A stretch of DNA of 64,000 bases from Bemisia tabaci (Eukaryota > Arthropoda > Insecta > Hemiptera > Aleyrodidae). The position numbers were made by a program, and so were the translations under genes. Below are positions 11,722-23,524 of this stretch, piece by piece. Numbering within the stretch: the first letter of the stretch is position 1; every line of letters starts with the position of its first letter. Below the pieces are notes generated by a model, which did no database searches, was not told the origin of the DNA, and saw only the letters and a list, made by a program, of their open reading frames with translations. The stretch lies in NCBI RefSeq assembly GCF_918797505.1, contig NC_092797.1, positions 35,601,372 through 35,665,371 on the forward strand, read 5' to 3'.

Positions 11722-11889
11722 CATTGGCGGATCCAGCAAATGGCAACGTTGCCTTTCCTCCACATATACCTATGGAAATGTATCGATTCTTAGAGGGGCC
11801 AGGACCAGGTGCTCTCTCAAGAGTCGATTATTTAGCATAGGTTGAATTGGAGAAAATCCGGTGTTGCCAAATTGCTGGATCCGCCTCTG
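11722..11889. mobile_element. family R MITE
   Basis: CATTGGCGGATCCAGCAAAT then GGCAAC on the left is inverted at the right as GTTGCCAAATTGCTGGATCC then GCCTCTG. Interior words ATGTATCGATTCTTAGAGG and AGTCGATTATTTAGCATAGG recall family D. A target duplication was not clear. Confidence 0.75.
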
Positions 11890-12372
11890 CCTCTGGTTAT
11901 TGTAGCTTGTCGAAGCATATCTCGTGATCCAAAATCAGCGTATTTCCACGAGGTCAGGCAAACATGCAGCGCCCAAGAAGAAGCGGTAATTTTCAAAGAG
12001 CGAGGTGATAATAATTATAACTGCCGGAGCTAGTTTTCATTTATTTGGCAAGAAACAAAGTAATCAAAAGAGCAAAAATAAGGCATTATCACGAAGTGTT
12101 CGGCATCATCTCCAATTAACTCGAAACTTTATTGTATCACGAATTGCCCATTACCGTAATGTCTTTCAAACTATTAATACTTGGGCAGCTTCAAAACTGA
12201 CGGACCTCGGATTGTGGTACGGCAAAGCCCGGCGTTTCGTCGCGTCGTTTCTTTGCCCATCTTGTTCCCTCTCCTTTCAAGTTTGTGTTTTGGAGTTGAT
12301 TATCTTACTCTCATCGAGATGACCCGCATCAGGATCTCTTTTCCCAGGGGTCCTGAAAATGTTGGATCGCGG

Positions 12373-12681
12373 TAGAGTCCCTTTATAGAGAGAGTTGAGA
12401 CAACGCTGCTCATAAATGTCACAAACGAGAATAAAGATTACACTAATCGGACGTTTTTTGTGATCTTTTATCAACCCATTCCCGAATTCTTATCTCCGTT
12501 CCCTCTCTCATTCCATTTCCTTGCCGTATTCCCAAGTCCCCGGTCCATTCCAGTTTATACTCTTTGCAATTGGTGAGAATGAAATCTTTCTTCCCGTTTG
12601 TGACACTGTGAAGGCCTAAAATAAGGGGACCAATCAGAAATGGATTAGCATTGTCTTTACTCTCAGTATTAAGGGACTCTA
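12373..12681. mobile_element. family F element, copy 1
   Basis: Ends TAGAGTCCCTTTATAGAGAG and CTCAGTATTAAGGGACTCTA are inverted; TTGAGACAACGC pairs with the TTGTCTTTACT region. The interior matches copies at 44631 and 45471 (AATAAAGATTACAC, ATTCCAGTTTATA, GACACTGTGAAG). Flanks GATCGCGG and AATCGTGG fit a decayed 8-bp duplication. Confidence 0.85.
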
Positions 12682-13583
12682 AATCGTGGGATCCCGCGAT
12701 CTCTATGAAAACACTCGAAAATGAGAATTTCCTTGTAAAATCAGTTGATTTTTTTTTTTTGCCAATAAAATACAAAGATTTTTATTAAAATTAAAATGTT
12801 AAGCGAAAACAATTTTTTTTTGTCAGCTTAATGCGAAATTCTATCCATCTCTACCGGCAATAAAGCTCCTCCTGTTACATCTTGTTTCCTCTAAAAGCCG
12901 TTGAGAATAAAGTATATAAAAGTTGCCTTTGCAACAACGGGTGGTATTACTGAAATGAAAATCAAAAGATCAATTAGACCATTTAATGTTTTTTTTTCTT
13001 TTCTTCTCTTTTTTTTCTTACTTTTTTCTTTTTTTTAAACCAGAAATTCACTTTACAAATCATGTTGAATATTTTTGGAGATTTGCCTCATGCTACAGAA
13101 AAAACTCTCTGCATTTTTTTTTTTTTTTAAACTAAAACTCGGTTCCAATACACGGGGAAATAAGTGTGTGTCTCTTCTTCTGCTGTTTCTCCATAAGGAA
13201 AACTAAATAACTGACGGAGCCAGCTGCGCTCGGTTCAATAATCTGTTGGAAGCAACTATTCGACCTCCGGTGTTGGTTTTGCGTATCATCGCTGATTGAA
13301 GGAGAATGTTATGCTCGCGCTTACTCCTCTGCATCTTGCTTGTTGATAGAGGATCCTTTTGCTATTACTGTTCCGAAATCATTTTTTTTTTTTTGTTCGG
13401 GTTTGAAACTTTACAGCGTTTATTCCTGAAACTTCTTTCCGTCTTTTCGAGCTTAATAACTTTTTGTAATAATTTATCATAGTTAGCGTAATGCTCGTTT
13501 TATATTCGATGCTCTAAGTTCCCATTCTAAGTACGGTGATTTTCAGTTGATTCTTTAATGATTTTTTATCGTATCTGTTGCAG
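12682..13583. other. AT-rich, T-tract-rich spacer
   Basis: Many runs of 8-12 T (for example 12749-12758, 13115-13128, 13382-13394) and no repeat family I recognise. The texture is that of an intron or intergenic spacer. Confidence 0.4.
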
Positions 13584-13636
13584 GTATGTACAATCTATAT
13601 TCCTCGATCAGCCCGTACAGCGTGCTTACTTTTTAT
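13584..13636 (+). other. possible 53-bp exon (tentative)
   Basis: The segment is bounded by TATCTGTTGCAG on the left, a good acceptor with a T-rich stretch upstream, and by GTAAGTCC on the right, a consensus donor. All three phases are open across 53 bases; one reads M-Y-N-L-Y-S-S-I-S-P-Y-S-V-L-T-F-Y. The surroundings are not recognised repeats. Chance occurrence is quite possible for so short a segment, and no host gene can be named. Confidence 0.22.
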
Positions 13637-13938
13637 GTAAGTCCTCTCCACTTTTATAATTGATGTTTTATTAATTTTATTTTATCTCTCATTTTATTTC
13701 AAATTTTTCAGTTTTTTTTTTAAAAAAAATGACGTTGCCACTGAGAGTCGAATGATTTTTTCTCTCTTTTGACAAGTGTGTAGCACATTCTCTCTGCACT
13801 CGTAGACCTTTACTACCATGTGCACAAGGAAACCGTTGTATGAATTTTTAAATTTTTCCAAAATTCCTCCCGATAAAATGCCTATTTTGATGAGGAGATA
13901 CAAATATATTTCTTTTAGATTTTCAAATACATTAGATT

Positions 13939-14563
13939 CAATGGGCCTGTTGCAAACTTTTGCTAGAGCAAAAATAAGAGTTGTTTCTTATAGATAATGC
14001 CTCAAAAATCACGATGAGCGCATCGGCAAAGTCTGAAATGCACTCATAACTTCACAATCTGCGTAAGAAATTTGCGTTTTTTTAAGCTTCCCGCTTCAAA
14101 AACGATACTACGGCACAAGTGAACATTTTGTTAGAGGAGTCGCTCCATCGTCGGCGATATTCATCATGGCCGACGCTTGCGCGCAGTTCCGCGCGTAATT
14201 CGAGGAGAGTTCAAGGTCAATCAATTCGGGCGTGGAAAACATGAACGTTAAAACACGCCGATTGTTATCTGATCTAATCCAGTTCAGGTATTATCTCGTC
14301 CCATCACACGTGTTTTGGCGGATTGGCGTCGGCCATGAAGAGTATTGCCGACGATGGAACGACTCCTTTTACAAAATGTTCACCTGTGCCGTAGTATCGC
14401 TTTTGAAGCGGGAAGCTCAAAAAACCGCAAATTTCTTACGCAGACTGTGAAGTTATGAGTGCATTTCAGACTTTGCCGATGCGCTCATCGTGATTTTTGA
14501 GGCATTATCTAGAAGAAACAACTCTTATTTTTGCTCTAGCAAAAGTTTGCAACAGGCCCATTG
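13939..14563. mobile_element. foldback element I, ~625 bp
   Basis: CAATGGGCCTGTTGCAAACT at the left is inverted at the right end as GTTTGCAACAGGCCCATTG. The arms, about 240 bp each, stay similar through GCCTCAAAAATCACGATGAG, GCTTCCCGCTTCAAAA and CCATCGTCGGC, leaving a central loop of about 140 bp. The plus frame 14232-14450 spans loop and arm and is not credible as a gene. Confidence 0.88.
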
Positions 14564-15094
14564 CGAATGAAATTCTCTGGAAAAAATCACGAGCTTTTCC
14601 ATGAATTACGCATTTCATTGGAGGAAATTTGTCAACATTTTGATGCTCATACGACTTTTTTCCCTCCGCGTGACCGTGTAATGACTGTTAAAAGTGTGTA
14701 CTCAACGAAGACATCGCCATGTTTTCACATTCAACCCGCCAAAATATCATCTCATTTGGCTTTGAAGTCTGTCGATGTAAACGGCTGACTATGCACCTTT
14801 TCATGTTAATCAAAGCGTGCAAGCGTCGAACAGCGAGCAAGAATGAAGGCAGGAGGGAGAGGCAGGGATACATAACTACTTTACTTCTTTTAATCGATGC
14901 TGAAACTGGGATGTCATATAGAAGATCAAACGACAGAGCTCTTGTCGCATTTCCCCTGGACAGAGCTTTAATTGAGTTTTCTTGATAGGATTTTCAATTA
15001 TGTTCCCTCAAGTCTTGTAACGAAAAGCTTCCCGGTATCTTTCCCTTCTTGTCTGTTCAAGGCTTGTTGGTCAATTTGATAGTGACCGTCAATT
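14564..15094. other. spacer, no gene seen
   Basis: Frames of 60-90 codons overlap on both strands (14561-14788, 14719-14985 plus; 14688-14873 minus) with no domain. I see no repeat ends. Confidence 0.4.
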
Positions 15095-15347
15095 CTGCCG
15101 TGCTAAGGAAGAACGCCGTATGAACCTTTGAGAGTTGCCAAATTTACGCGAATAAAACATGTATTTTTGAAGAAATGTATGCGTATTTTTCCTTGAAATT
15201 TTCTGATATTTTGGATTAAATCACGAATATAATCTGATGAAAAATCGGAGGAGATCTATTCAGAAATATCCCTAAAAATTTAGTGATTTGTCGAAGGAAA
15301 TTTGGCAACGCCCGATAGCTCATACGGCGTTCTTCCTTAGCACGGCA
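15095..15347. mobile_element. family A MITE, copy 1
   Basis: Ends CTGCCGTGCTAAGGAAGAAC and GTTCTTCCTTAGCACGGCA are inverted and continue through CGCCGTATGA and TTGCCAAATTT. The flank is AATT on both sides (4 bp), if the terminal G has been lost or changed to T. The whole 253 bp can fold on itself and has no coding capacity. Confidence 0.9.
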
Positions 15348-15353
15348 TAATTC

Positions 15354-15415
15354 GGGGGGGGGGGGGGGCGTCTATAAATTACGTAACGATCTGTTCTTTT
15401 TACGTAACGATACTA
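15354..15415. repeat. G-run plus fragment of family J
   Basis: A run of 15 G is followed by TATAAATTACGTAACGAT and a second TACGTAACGATAC. Family J elements at 37363 and 50341 carry the same ACGTAACG words next to C/G homopolymers, so this is probably a truncated copy. Confidence 0.5.
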
Positions 15416-16400
15416 AAAACTAGAAGAGGAAAAAAACTGGAAAAGAAAGACGCACCCCCAATTGATCGTATTCGATGCATCAAACAGGTGAGATTGTATC
15501 GCTATCGATTGGTTCAACATGTAAACATAGCCTCAAAAGTCAATTTAGAAATCTGAGAGAACGGGTTTTCTGTGATAGATTTTTTATTCTTGTGAGTACA
15601 AAATGGCAATGAAAAGTTGAATTGTTAGGAATTTTCTCATTTTCAGCTATTTCAACTTAAATCCTAAACTTTTTGTATGAGGTTATGATAAATGTTTATA
15701 TGTTTCGTTTTTTTAAAAAGCAGACGATTATATTTGTTTTCGGGCAAGACTGCAAGGTTGTTGAAATTCAAATTTCGCGCCACAGCTTTAGCGGCAGGGG
15801 CTGAAAGCCGAGTTCTGGCCTGGCCGAAAGGGCCGGGAAGAGGCGGCTTAGAGGCTTAGGGGCGGTTTCACTTACCTTAGATAGCAACCCATCCTATCTA
15901 GATTCACCGGCATTTTTTGGATACGAAGTGTCTTATTCGGACCCCCTTACCTTGAGTCGGACCCGGTATCCAGAAAATATTTTTGTCTCCAAGCGCTCAT
16001 AATTTCCACAATAATTCTTCCTCCAACAATTCAAGGGCGTAAAATTGAGATGTCTCACCGTTGGGAGGTAGTGTGATTTACTTGAGCTTTAAGTTGGACG
16101 TGGACCTGGGCCGAGACTACAAGCGCGGATCGCTTTGGCGGCGACTGTGGCGGCGGCGGCGGCGCTGTGATTCTACACGGGTCCATGTGCGGGGGCGGGG
16201 GTGCGGGAGGAGGATTCCATTTTTGGGAGATATGCGCTGCCAACTTTCGGAGTTGGGCGCTTGGGAACCTCTTCGCAGCGTCACAGCATTCGCGGGTCGT
16301 GGTTCGTGGGTGTGAGATGCGTCCGGGCTTGTCAGATGGTGCCTCGAAAAGAGATATTCAATCTAGTTTCAGTAAATTAGATCTGGATCTGGATGCGGAG
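15416..16400. other. spacer with GC-rich patches, no gene seen
   Basis: GC-rich stretches at 15785-15870 and 16080-16320 include a GGCGGCGGCGGCGGCG run. Open frames there come from the triplet-like composition and exist on both strands (16055-16243 minus, 16061-16315 plus). Confidence 0.45.
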
Positions 16401-16850
16401 ACAATGAAGAAGAGGAGAAAGAAGGAGCATAGGAAGAAAAAAAGGGGGAAAAAGAAGAAGGAGAAGCAGAGGAAGGAAACCCCCAATAAGAAGAAGAAGA
16501 AGAAAAATAAGAAGCGGAGGAAGAGGGAGAAAAAGAAAATCTTCTTTCTCCTCTTTTTTCACTCTTATCTCGTTTTTCTTCTTTTTCCTCTCCTTTATTT
16601 TCTTCTTATTTCTTCTTTTTTCTTTCTCTCTCTTCTTTTTACTCTCCTCATTCTTACTTCTACTCTTCCTCCTCTTCCCTCTCCTCTTCCTTCTCATCTT
16701 CCCATTTGGTTTCCTCTTCTTTCTCTTCCTCTTTTTCTTTGTCTTGCCTATTTTAAAATTATTAATATTCTCCTTCTTTCGCTCCTCTTCTCTTTCCTTC
16801 GTTTCTTTCTTTTTCTCCTCTTCCTCTCTACTTCTTATCTTTCTGAAAAC
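16400..16850. repeat. purine tract followed by pyrimidine tract
   Basis: 16403-16540 is almost pure A/G (AAGAAG, GAGGAA words) and 16540-16850 almost pure C/T on the same strand, so the two halves can pair loosely. The 245-codon plus frame 16167-16904 and the 106-codon minus frame are Lys/Glu/Arg then Leu/Phe/Ser low-complexity read-through, not genes. Similar blocks are at 24925, 29150 and 37975. Confidence 0.85.
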
Positions 16851-17586
16851 ATGAATACAAAAATTTTGAAACTTTATGATAAGAGTTGGAACCTATTGTT
16901 ATAGACTTGCGTTCCTCAGAATCCAAATTAAATCAATTTATGCCACGCAAAGTTAGAGTGTACCCCAAAAATCACTGAAATTTGGTCTTAAAATTCTTGA
17001 GAAAAGCACAGGGCTTCCTTTAAATCAAGCTTCAAACATTATCCTCTCCTGAAAAAACACAATGAAAGAAGATTGAAACTATAAAAATGTTTTTCCTGAA
17101 GAGCCGTGTCTTCAACCCTTAAAAAGATTTCTAAAGAATTCGTCTTCGCTTATTATTTTACTCTAAGTGGCAACTATGACGCCCGAGAGAGAAAGTAATG
17201 AATATTAATGAGCGCCGCAGCCGCGACAGAGTTATCTTGCATTCACTGTTGCCAGATTTCTATGATACGAGGCTCATTTCTTGCACTGAGAAAAACTTCT
17301 TGAATCCAAAGAAACTTCCTTCGTATACTTCCTGCAAAAAAATTTCCGTCTGTTTAAAAAGAAATTAAAAATTCTCGAATTTCTTTAAAACACACACACA
17401 AAAAAAAAAACCCCAGTTGATTTCAAAGGAGCTCCGTCCCAGGAAATCCTGCGAAAAATTTTCTCGGTGGATATTTTTTTCTCTGCCGAGTAAAATTCCA
17501 GCATTTTTGGACTCATCCCATGACCTCTTCGCTGATTTCCACCCTTCTAAGAGTGCTCTGTCTTGATAATGAAACGCGGGAAAAAA

Positions 17587-17784
17587 TAGGGTAGTCGACA
17601 CAACCAGCGGCTAGTTAAAAATGCGCCAGCTACCGTGGCCAGCTAATCCGGTAATTACATCAACATCCATGGTTATTGATGTAACTACCGGGTTGGTTCT
17701 GATCTCCACCGCGGTAGTTATTGTAAGTACCGAACGGTAGCCGGCGCATTTTTAACTAGCCGCTGGTTGTGTTGACTACCCTAT
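17587..17784. mobile_element. 198-bp inverted-repeat element
   Basis: TAGGGTAGTCGACACAACCA then GCGGCTAGTTAAAAATGCGC at the left is repeated inverted at the right, ending TGTTGACTACCCTA. TIRs are about 42 bp with one mismatch. Short weaker inverted words (CCGGTAATTACATCAA and TTGATGTAACTACCGG) form a second nested stem. Flanking A-run and T-run extend the pairing, so the exact border is uncertain. Confidence 0.88.
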
Positions 17785-18405
17785 TTTTTTCCGTGAATGA
17801 TGCGGTGAACAATCAGAAATGTTTAGAGAAAAATTGACGAGAAAAGGAATTTGAGGAGGTCAATGATACCCCTGTGATGTCCAACTCGCGACCCTATGCT
17901 GTTTAACATCAGCAAACGATTACAAAATACCGACTATTTCTTTCATTACCGATTAAATCGACAGTTCTCGAGCTCCTTAAATTAGGACCCGTTCCTAGGG
18001 CAATTGCTAATGTATTCAAGGCCCCCAACCCGATAGGAAAAATTCATTATCAAGCATCAGCATAACAACACAGGGAATGTGTCATTCAAAATTCTCTGGT
18101 TTCACTAAGCTCTTCCAAATTTCTTCCGATTTTTTCGTGTGCAGTTTTGTTTTGGCAAAATGTTTCTACGGATCTAGGTGTTTCCTTGGGAATTTGCATC
18201 TCGCATCATCAGTCGTGTTTTCCTATTGTCGATAGCTCTTTGGTCGTAACAACTTGACACTCTATAGATTTCAATCATTTTCGCCAATGGGTGCAGTGTC
18301 GTCGGCGTTTCTTGGACAGTTCATTGCAGCTTATTTACAACGTTCCAAAATGTCCTCTCGCCAATTTTTAGTGTATTTTCCGAAGGAAAGATACACTATT
18401 GTTTA
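17785..18405. other. spacer, no gene seen
   Basis: No repeat ends or credible frames. The plus frame 18254-18508 runs into the CACTG element and is rejected. Confidence 0.4.
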
Positions 18406-18818
18406 CACTGAAAACAATTTCTCGGCGTTTTTACCAAGGTCCGTCGGTACCTTTACCATCTCACTTTTTTTACCAAGTATCGGTAATTTTACCAAGACAG
18501 GCTGGTAAGCTTACCTATAAACCGGTATTTTTACTGTTTTTCTCAGATAAGAATACCACTTTTATTGGTAATCAATTCCCGGTAACTTTGCCATTTTATC
18601 TCGGTAATCCTACCACAATCGATAAAAAATATTGGCGTTTTTACCGGGGTCCAGTAAAATTACCGAGAAAGTCAATAACTTTACCGAGATTTCTCAGTAA
18701 AATTTTCAATTCCATAAATGGTAATTTTATCAAGAAAAAACTGAGATTAAATAGAACCCTGAATTCTTGGTAATTTTACCCTTTTCTTAGTAAATACACT
18801 AAGATTTTTTTTTCAGTG
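18406..18818. mobile_element. CACTG-ended element rich in GGTAA/TTACC
   Basis: Starts CACTGAAAACAATTT and ends TTTTTTTTTCAGTG, with TA on each side (18404-18405, 18819-18820), a 2-bp duplication as in CACTA-type transposons. The interior holds about a dozen GGTAATTTTACC-like words in both orientations. The 124-codon frame across it (18399-18773) is repeat-derived. Confidence 0.75.
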
Positions 18819-19280
18819 TATTTTCACCAAGATACCGTGTCGCACTTTTCCAACTGGAAACACCAATTTTTGTCCTGATTACACGCTGAAATCAGCAACA
18901 TTTTTGACAGAAATTGCGCAGTCATACCTACGTGAAAAATTAAGCTATTTAAGTCTGCTCTGCAACCTTGGAATGGAGTTACTTTACATCCTCTGGAAAA
19001 CGAGGAAAGATGTCAACCCGCAAATCCTGTGTTATAAGTATGATATTAAAGTTCTGCATGAGATTAACTGGAACTTTTTCGTAGTGAATCAAATTAGATT
19101 GTGTTCAGACATTAAGGTTTCATGGCAAAAAATGGCTCTATGGGTGTGTTTTGTGTTGATTATGGCGGCTTAGGCTTTCAAAAGTTCAGCGTAGTCTCTG
19201 TGTCTAAAATTTACGTTATCCTGCGACCACGGGTCAACATGGACGAACAATCACCAACAATTTCTCAATTTCCATATTGA
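18819..19280. other. spacer, no gene seen
   Basis: CTTGGAATGGAGTTACTTTA near 18970 resembles the right end of the element at 31384-31640 and may be a fragment. Nothing else is recognised. Confidence 0.4.
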
Positions 19281-19507
19281 TGGCTAAGAAACAATACCGC
19301 CTATCTGCAAATTGATGATTTTATAAGACGAAGAGAAAAGTTCGTCATTTTTGTAATTTAAGATAAGGTTAGCAATCTTTTTCATACACTATAGCGTCAT
19401 CACAGCCCTTCCATGTGGAATTGGAAAAACTTAAAACATCAACTTCCGTATTTTATACTGAAGAATGCGGCAAAGTTGCCACCTCATTTTTGCCTAAATT
19501 GTCAGTT
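19281..19507. repeat. dispersed repeat U, copy 1
   Basis: Matches 39823-40055 over its length: TGGCTAAGRARAATACCGCC, CATCTGCAAAYTGA, GGAATTGGAAAA and ACTCATTTTYGCC words in the same order at roughly 75 percent identity by eye. No end structure could be defined. Confidence 0.65.
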
Positions 19508-19551
19508 AGGCGATGTTGTTCCTCAAATATTGATTTTTCGACGCTTACAAA

Positions 19552-19945
19552 TAGAGTACCTTTATAGGGAGAGTATGGACAACTCGAAAAATTGGAGGTT
19601 AGGTTTGATCAGGTCATGTAGCTCTTGGGGCCCAAAAGGGGAGCCAACCTATGAACTCGAATTATCCAGTGGTACTAATTTTCACTTTTCAACTATTCAC
19701 ACTGATCAAAAATTATAAAAGCACGTAGAAAACTTTGATTTCTTTTACATTTTCTCAGTTTCAAAGTCTTAATCCTTCCAGACACTTGTTTACAATGCGC
19801 TGTCGACCGTATTAATCAATCTTTCAAATGCATAGATTGGGAGCGGCACTTTTCTAGTGATTTTCGTTTTTCACGTCGACGCCATTTTGGGCTCTAAGAG
19901 CTGCTTAACTCGAGTTGTCCATACTCTCCCTATGAAGGTACTCCA
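19552..19945. mobile_element. family E element, copy 2
   Basis: Ends TAGAGTACCTTTATAGGGAG and CTATGAAGGTACTCCA are inverted and extend through AGTATGGACAACTCG and CGAGTTGTCCATACT. Interior GGGCCCAAAAGGGGAGCCAA and GGGCTCTAAGAGCTG match 60217-60526. Flanks do not show a clear duplication. Confidence 0.85.
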
Positions 19946-20607
19946 GTTGCAACCGACCCAGTTAAGCGCAATTCAAAGCAAGGCTTCCAAACGCATGTGG
20001 TTCGCATTCCCCGAAGCTCTCGCCGGAGAGCGAAACGAGCATTGCGAAGGGTTGTGGAGTCGTCGAAAGCGAAAGTTCAGATCGCGCTAGGTATGAAGAA
20101 TGCCGCAAAGCGGGCTGCTCTCTCAAACACGGGTCGGAAAAACATTCGATGGCTCAAACTCCACGCTATTTTAGGACTCAATGTTCTCCACTTAAGTTGG
20201 GATATTGCAACGCATAGCAGCATAGCATAGCTTGTAGGTTACTCCAATAAATATCCCGATACCCCTGTCTTTTTCTCACCCCTTCCCCTCCTCTCCTCTT
20301 TTTCCTCGCCGCTTCTGCCTTTCGCCCATCTCTCTCTTTCTCTCCTTCCGCGCCCCTCGCCCTCTCCGTCGCGTCATTGAAATGCGTTTCTCGTCTCCCG
20401 CTCTTGCTGGCTGAATTAGTTTTAAACGCATTTTGGGCTACCTTGTTTTGATTATCGTCACATGATTTGGGCCAGACGCTCCGCTGCTCGGACCTGAATG
20501 GAGCCAACAACTCCGGGAGCTGTCTAATTGACCGCGAGCATCTTACGTTTTTTAATTCCATTGCATTTTTGTCCTCCTCGAAAGTTCATTTCAGGAGCGT
20601 GCCGTGC
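19946..20607. other. spacer with a C/T-rich stretch
   Basis: 20265-20370 is C/T-rich (CCCCTCCTCTCCTC, TCTCTCTTTCTCTCC). The minus frame 20178-20561 (127 codons) reads Arg/Lys/Glu-rich through this tract and is a composition artefact. Confidence 0.45.
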
Positions 20608-20615
20608 TTTGCGAT

Positions 20616-20784
20616 CAGTGACGTGGCGAGCTTTGCGATATGTCGAATGATCTGCCATTTAAACCTATGGAAAAGTATCGATGAACAGGGGAAAAGTATC
20701 GCTAACACCCTAATAATTGATTATTATTTACCATACGTTCAAATCGAGGAATATCGATACTCGATCATTCACGCCACGCCACTG
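20616..20784. mobile_element. family D hAT-like MITE, copy 2, with perfect TSD
   Basis: Starts CAGTGACGTGGCGAG and ends CACGCCACGCCACTG. It is flanked by TTTGCGAT on both sides (20608-20615 and 20785-20792), a perfect 8-bp target duplication as produced by hAT transposases. A further degenerate D fragment (GAGGATCGATTATCAGGG, AATAATCGATTCTTAGG) follows at 20815-20900. Confidence 0.92.
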
Positions 20785-20900
20785 TTTGCGATGAACCGAT
20801 TGATCGGTCGATCGAACTAGTGGACGAGGATCGATTATCAGGGTATATCTCAATAATCGATTCTTAGGCAAAATATCGACTGCCGATGATTCACAATTCA

Positions 20901-22619
20901 ATACTGGTTCATTTAAGATTGTGCAACTTCTCATTAGCGCATCTCGTATTGTGTTTTTTTTTTTTTGTCAAACCACTATCTCAAGGCGCCCAGCGGTCTG
21001 AAAAATTGTGCATTGTTTTTGGAAAAGAAAGCAACTGTTCAACACCCGAGAAGTCGGAAACATTTTGGTAAAAATTGTGAAAAATCAGGGAATTTTACAC
21101 ATACTGAGAATCGAAAAAACTATACATCGATTTTCCAATATTTCAATTTGTGTGTTTTTGAATGTCTGCTACGCCGAGAGTAAAATTTAGAACTTTAGGC
21201 TGTAATAAAATAAACCCTAAACTAATCGACAAGTATTATGGATCTTGGCAAATTGAAGAAGTGTCCGCCGCGTCTAATTCAGGGCAAAGTTTTTGAGATA
21301 CTTCTCCGGAAATATTAAGGGAACAATCTCAATTTTGGTTGAGAGCCCCGGAAAAATCAGGGTAACTTTTTGCCAAAATTGGCTGGAAAATTTTAGTTTT
21401 TATCTTCCATCAAGTCCTGTAAAAGCATCACGTAAAAATTCGACCACGTCAAACAGAAAGGAATAAAGTCACGTTTTGGGAGAAAAATGAGTTACGAGTA
21501 ATTTTGACCAAGCCGGATATTTCTTTCTGTCAAAATTTCAAAATCGAGGATAAATATTTTGATTATGAAAATAATTGTCTCATTTTCCCCATTCCATTGA
21601 TTCTAATGGCGGAATAAAACCTCAAGCCTCTATTATTTTCTTTTCCTCTACTCTTGGATCTATCTTGATGAAGCTTGATCCCATTCCGTTAAACTTCGTC
21701 CAGTCGATTGCACGCGAAGTTCTGTGTACACCTCAAACATTACATTGTAAGGAAAGTGGTCACAAGCAGCGTTTTTGTGATTCCTTGTCAAAACCAACAT
21801 TATTCTTCGAAAGATCTTAGGGACCAAACTAACACGCTATACACTGCAGAGGCATAGTCGCGGTACAATGATGTGGTGTTATCTTACACGCAGTGAACAA
21901 CATGCGTGCCGTGTAGCATCTGTTGCCTATCCTTTGGTTTGCAGGAAAATCTTTTGTTTTGCGCTGACATGGTTTTCATAAAATAATGACAATATTTTCC
22001 ATTAGTTGCAAGTTGAGGCCTTTTTAAATTGTATGATAGATAACACACATACATAATTTCTAACTGTTATGATCTAGCTGCCGGCTTAGGTACATATTTT
22101 GTTGAAACAAGCAGTATGACTTTTGATGAGACTAAACCATGAAATCGACCTATGTCGTTGTCTCAATGATCGTGTGCGTGGTTCATTGTACAAACACATT
22201 TTAAATAATTATCCTATTGAGCACAGCTGCTTTTATCATCAATGAATCATATTACCACAGCATGTACCACTTTATCACGTACGGAATATTCAGAAAAATG
22301 TAGAATTTTAAAAAAACGATCCGGAAGTACTGCAATTTCTAAAAAAACATGTCTGCTTTCTGATTCAACGCTTCTTTAAGAGCCAAACGTTTTTATCCTG
22401 ATGAGACAGCTAGGCTGGATAATTTATGTAATCTTCGCGAAGAAAGCGTTGCGAGGCGTCATAAAGGCAAATTTTTATTTTTGTCAAATTTTTATATTTT
22501 TTTTTTTTTTAATTTTTTAATAGAACTTACACTCCGTACAATTTTATTTCAAAATCCCAGTAAGCACCCTGCATAAGTGCATATCATAGATTGACAAAAT
22601 GACATGCAGGAAGGCCACT
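20901..22619. other. spacer, no gene seen
   Basis: AT-rich, with T-runs at 20955-20966 and 22496-22510. Small frames only (60-81 codons), none recognisable. Confidence 0.4.
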
Positions 22620-22873
22620 CTGCCCTACTAAGGAAAAACGCCGTATGAACATTCGAATGTTGTCAAATTTCCTCTCAGAAGATATTAATTTCTGAAGACA
22701 GTTATGTATATTTTTCCTTTAAATTTTCAGAAACTTCAGATCAAATCACGAACAAAAAATCCTCCAAAAATTCGAGGATGAAAGTTTACAAACTTTCCCG
22801 AAAATTCGAGAATTCTCGACGGAGATTTGGCAACGCCTGAAGGCTCATACGGTGTTCTTCCTCAGCACGGCAG
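22620..22873. mobile_element. family A MITE, copy 2
   Basis: Ends CTGCCCTACTAAGGAAAAAC and TTCTTCCTCAGCACGGCAG are inverted with a few changes. Flanks CACT and CCCT fit a 4-bp duplication with one mismatch. The interior matches the other copies. Confidence 0.88.
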
Positions 22874-23423
22874 CCCTGCTCGCGGCCAATCATAATTTCG
22901 CTTTCTATCCTCAGCGTGTCGTCAGTAGGTATTCGATCATTCGGTCATTTGGAAATAATATCGCCTGTTACCCAATCATTATTCACAGATGGCGTTTTTT
23001 GGCCGAACATTTACTCCTCTATGTCCCCTCGCACGTTTTTTTAAAACTAGAACTAAGGATTTATTCACTCTAAATGCAGGACGACATGTACCATAAAAAC
23101 GCATAATTAGATTTCTACCTCAAGAAGTCAAGAAGATGTGAGCGGCGGGCGGCGCGTGGACACCCCGCATAATGTAGGCGTAACTTGTCTTTATAACTCC
23201 CGTCCCCAACTCCCCGCAAGCTCTATTGCCAATTTTTGTACGTAAAAAATGTAAATTGCTTCATTTTTTTTCAATTTGTTTTGCTCGAATTGATTTTTTA
23301 TAATTTCCTACTTTTTTCGATTTCCCCGCATCATTTTGTGACGTAACGCTAGCGCTGATAATAGGAGTGGTTAATCACTGGCTTCTTAATCAACATTAAA
23401 AGATCAATAATTCGTCGCCTACC

Positions 23424-23524
23424 TGACATAGGGGCGTAACTACACTCTGCAATGAACTTTGTCCTCCATACAATTCAATGTTTTTCCGGGCTCATCGCAA
23501 TGCGTAGTTACGCCCTTATGTCAG
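23424..23524. repeat. short hairpin element (~100 bp)
   Basis: TGACATAGGGGCGTAACTAC and GTAGTTACGCCCTTATGTCA form the outer stem; TGAACTTTGTCCTCC and GGGCTCATC lie in the loop half. It resembles the hairpin at 51331 (GGGCGTA stem, TCCTCC(G/A)TA loop) and those at 32725 and 35764. Confidence 0.75.

Noticed and set aside
16167..16904. 245-codon plus-strand frame, the longest ATG-started frame in the window
   Set aside because: It reads Lys/Glu/Arg then Leu/Phe/Ser through a purine-pyrimidine tract; low complexity with no domain, and an antisense frame is similarly open.
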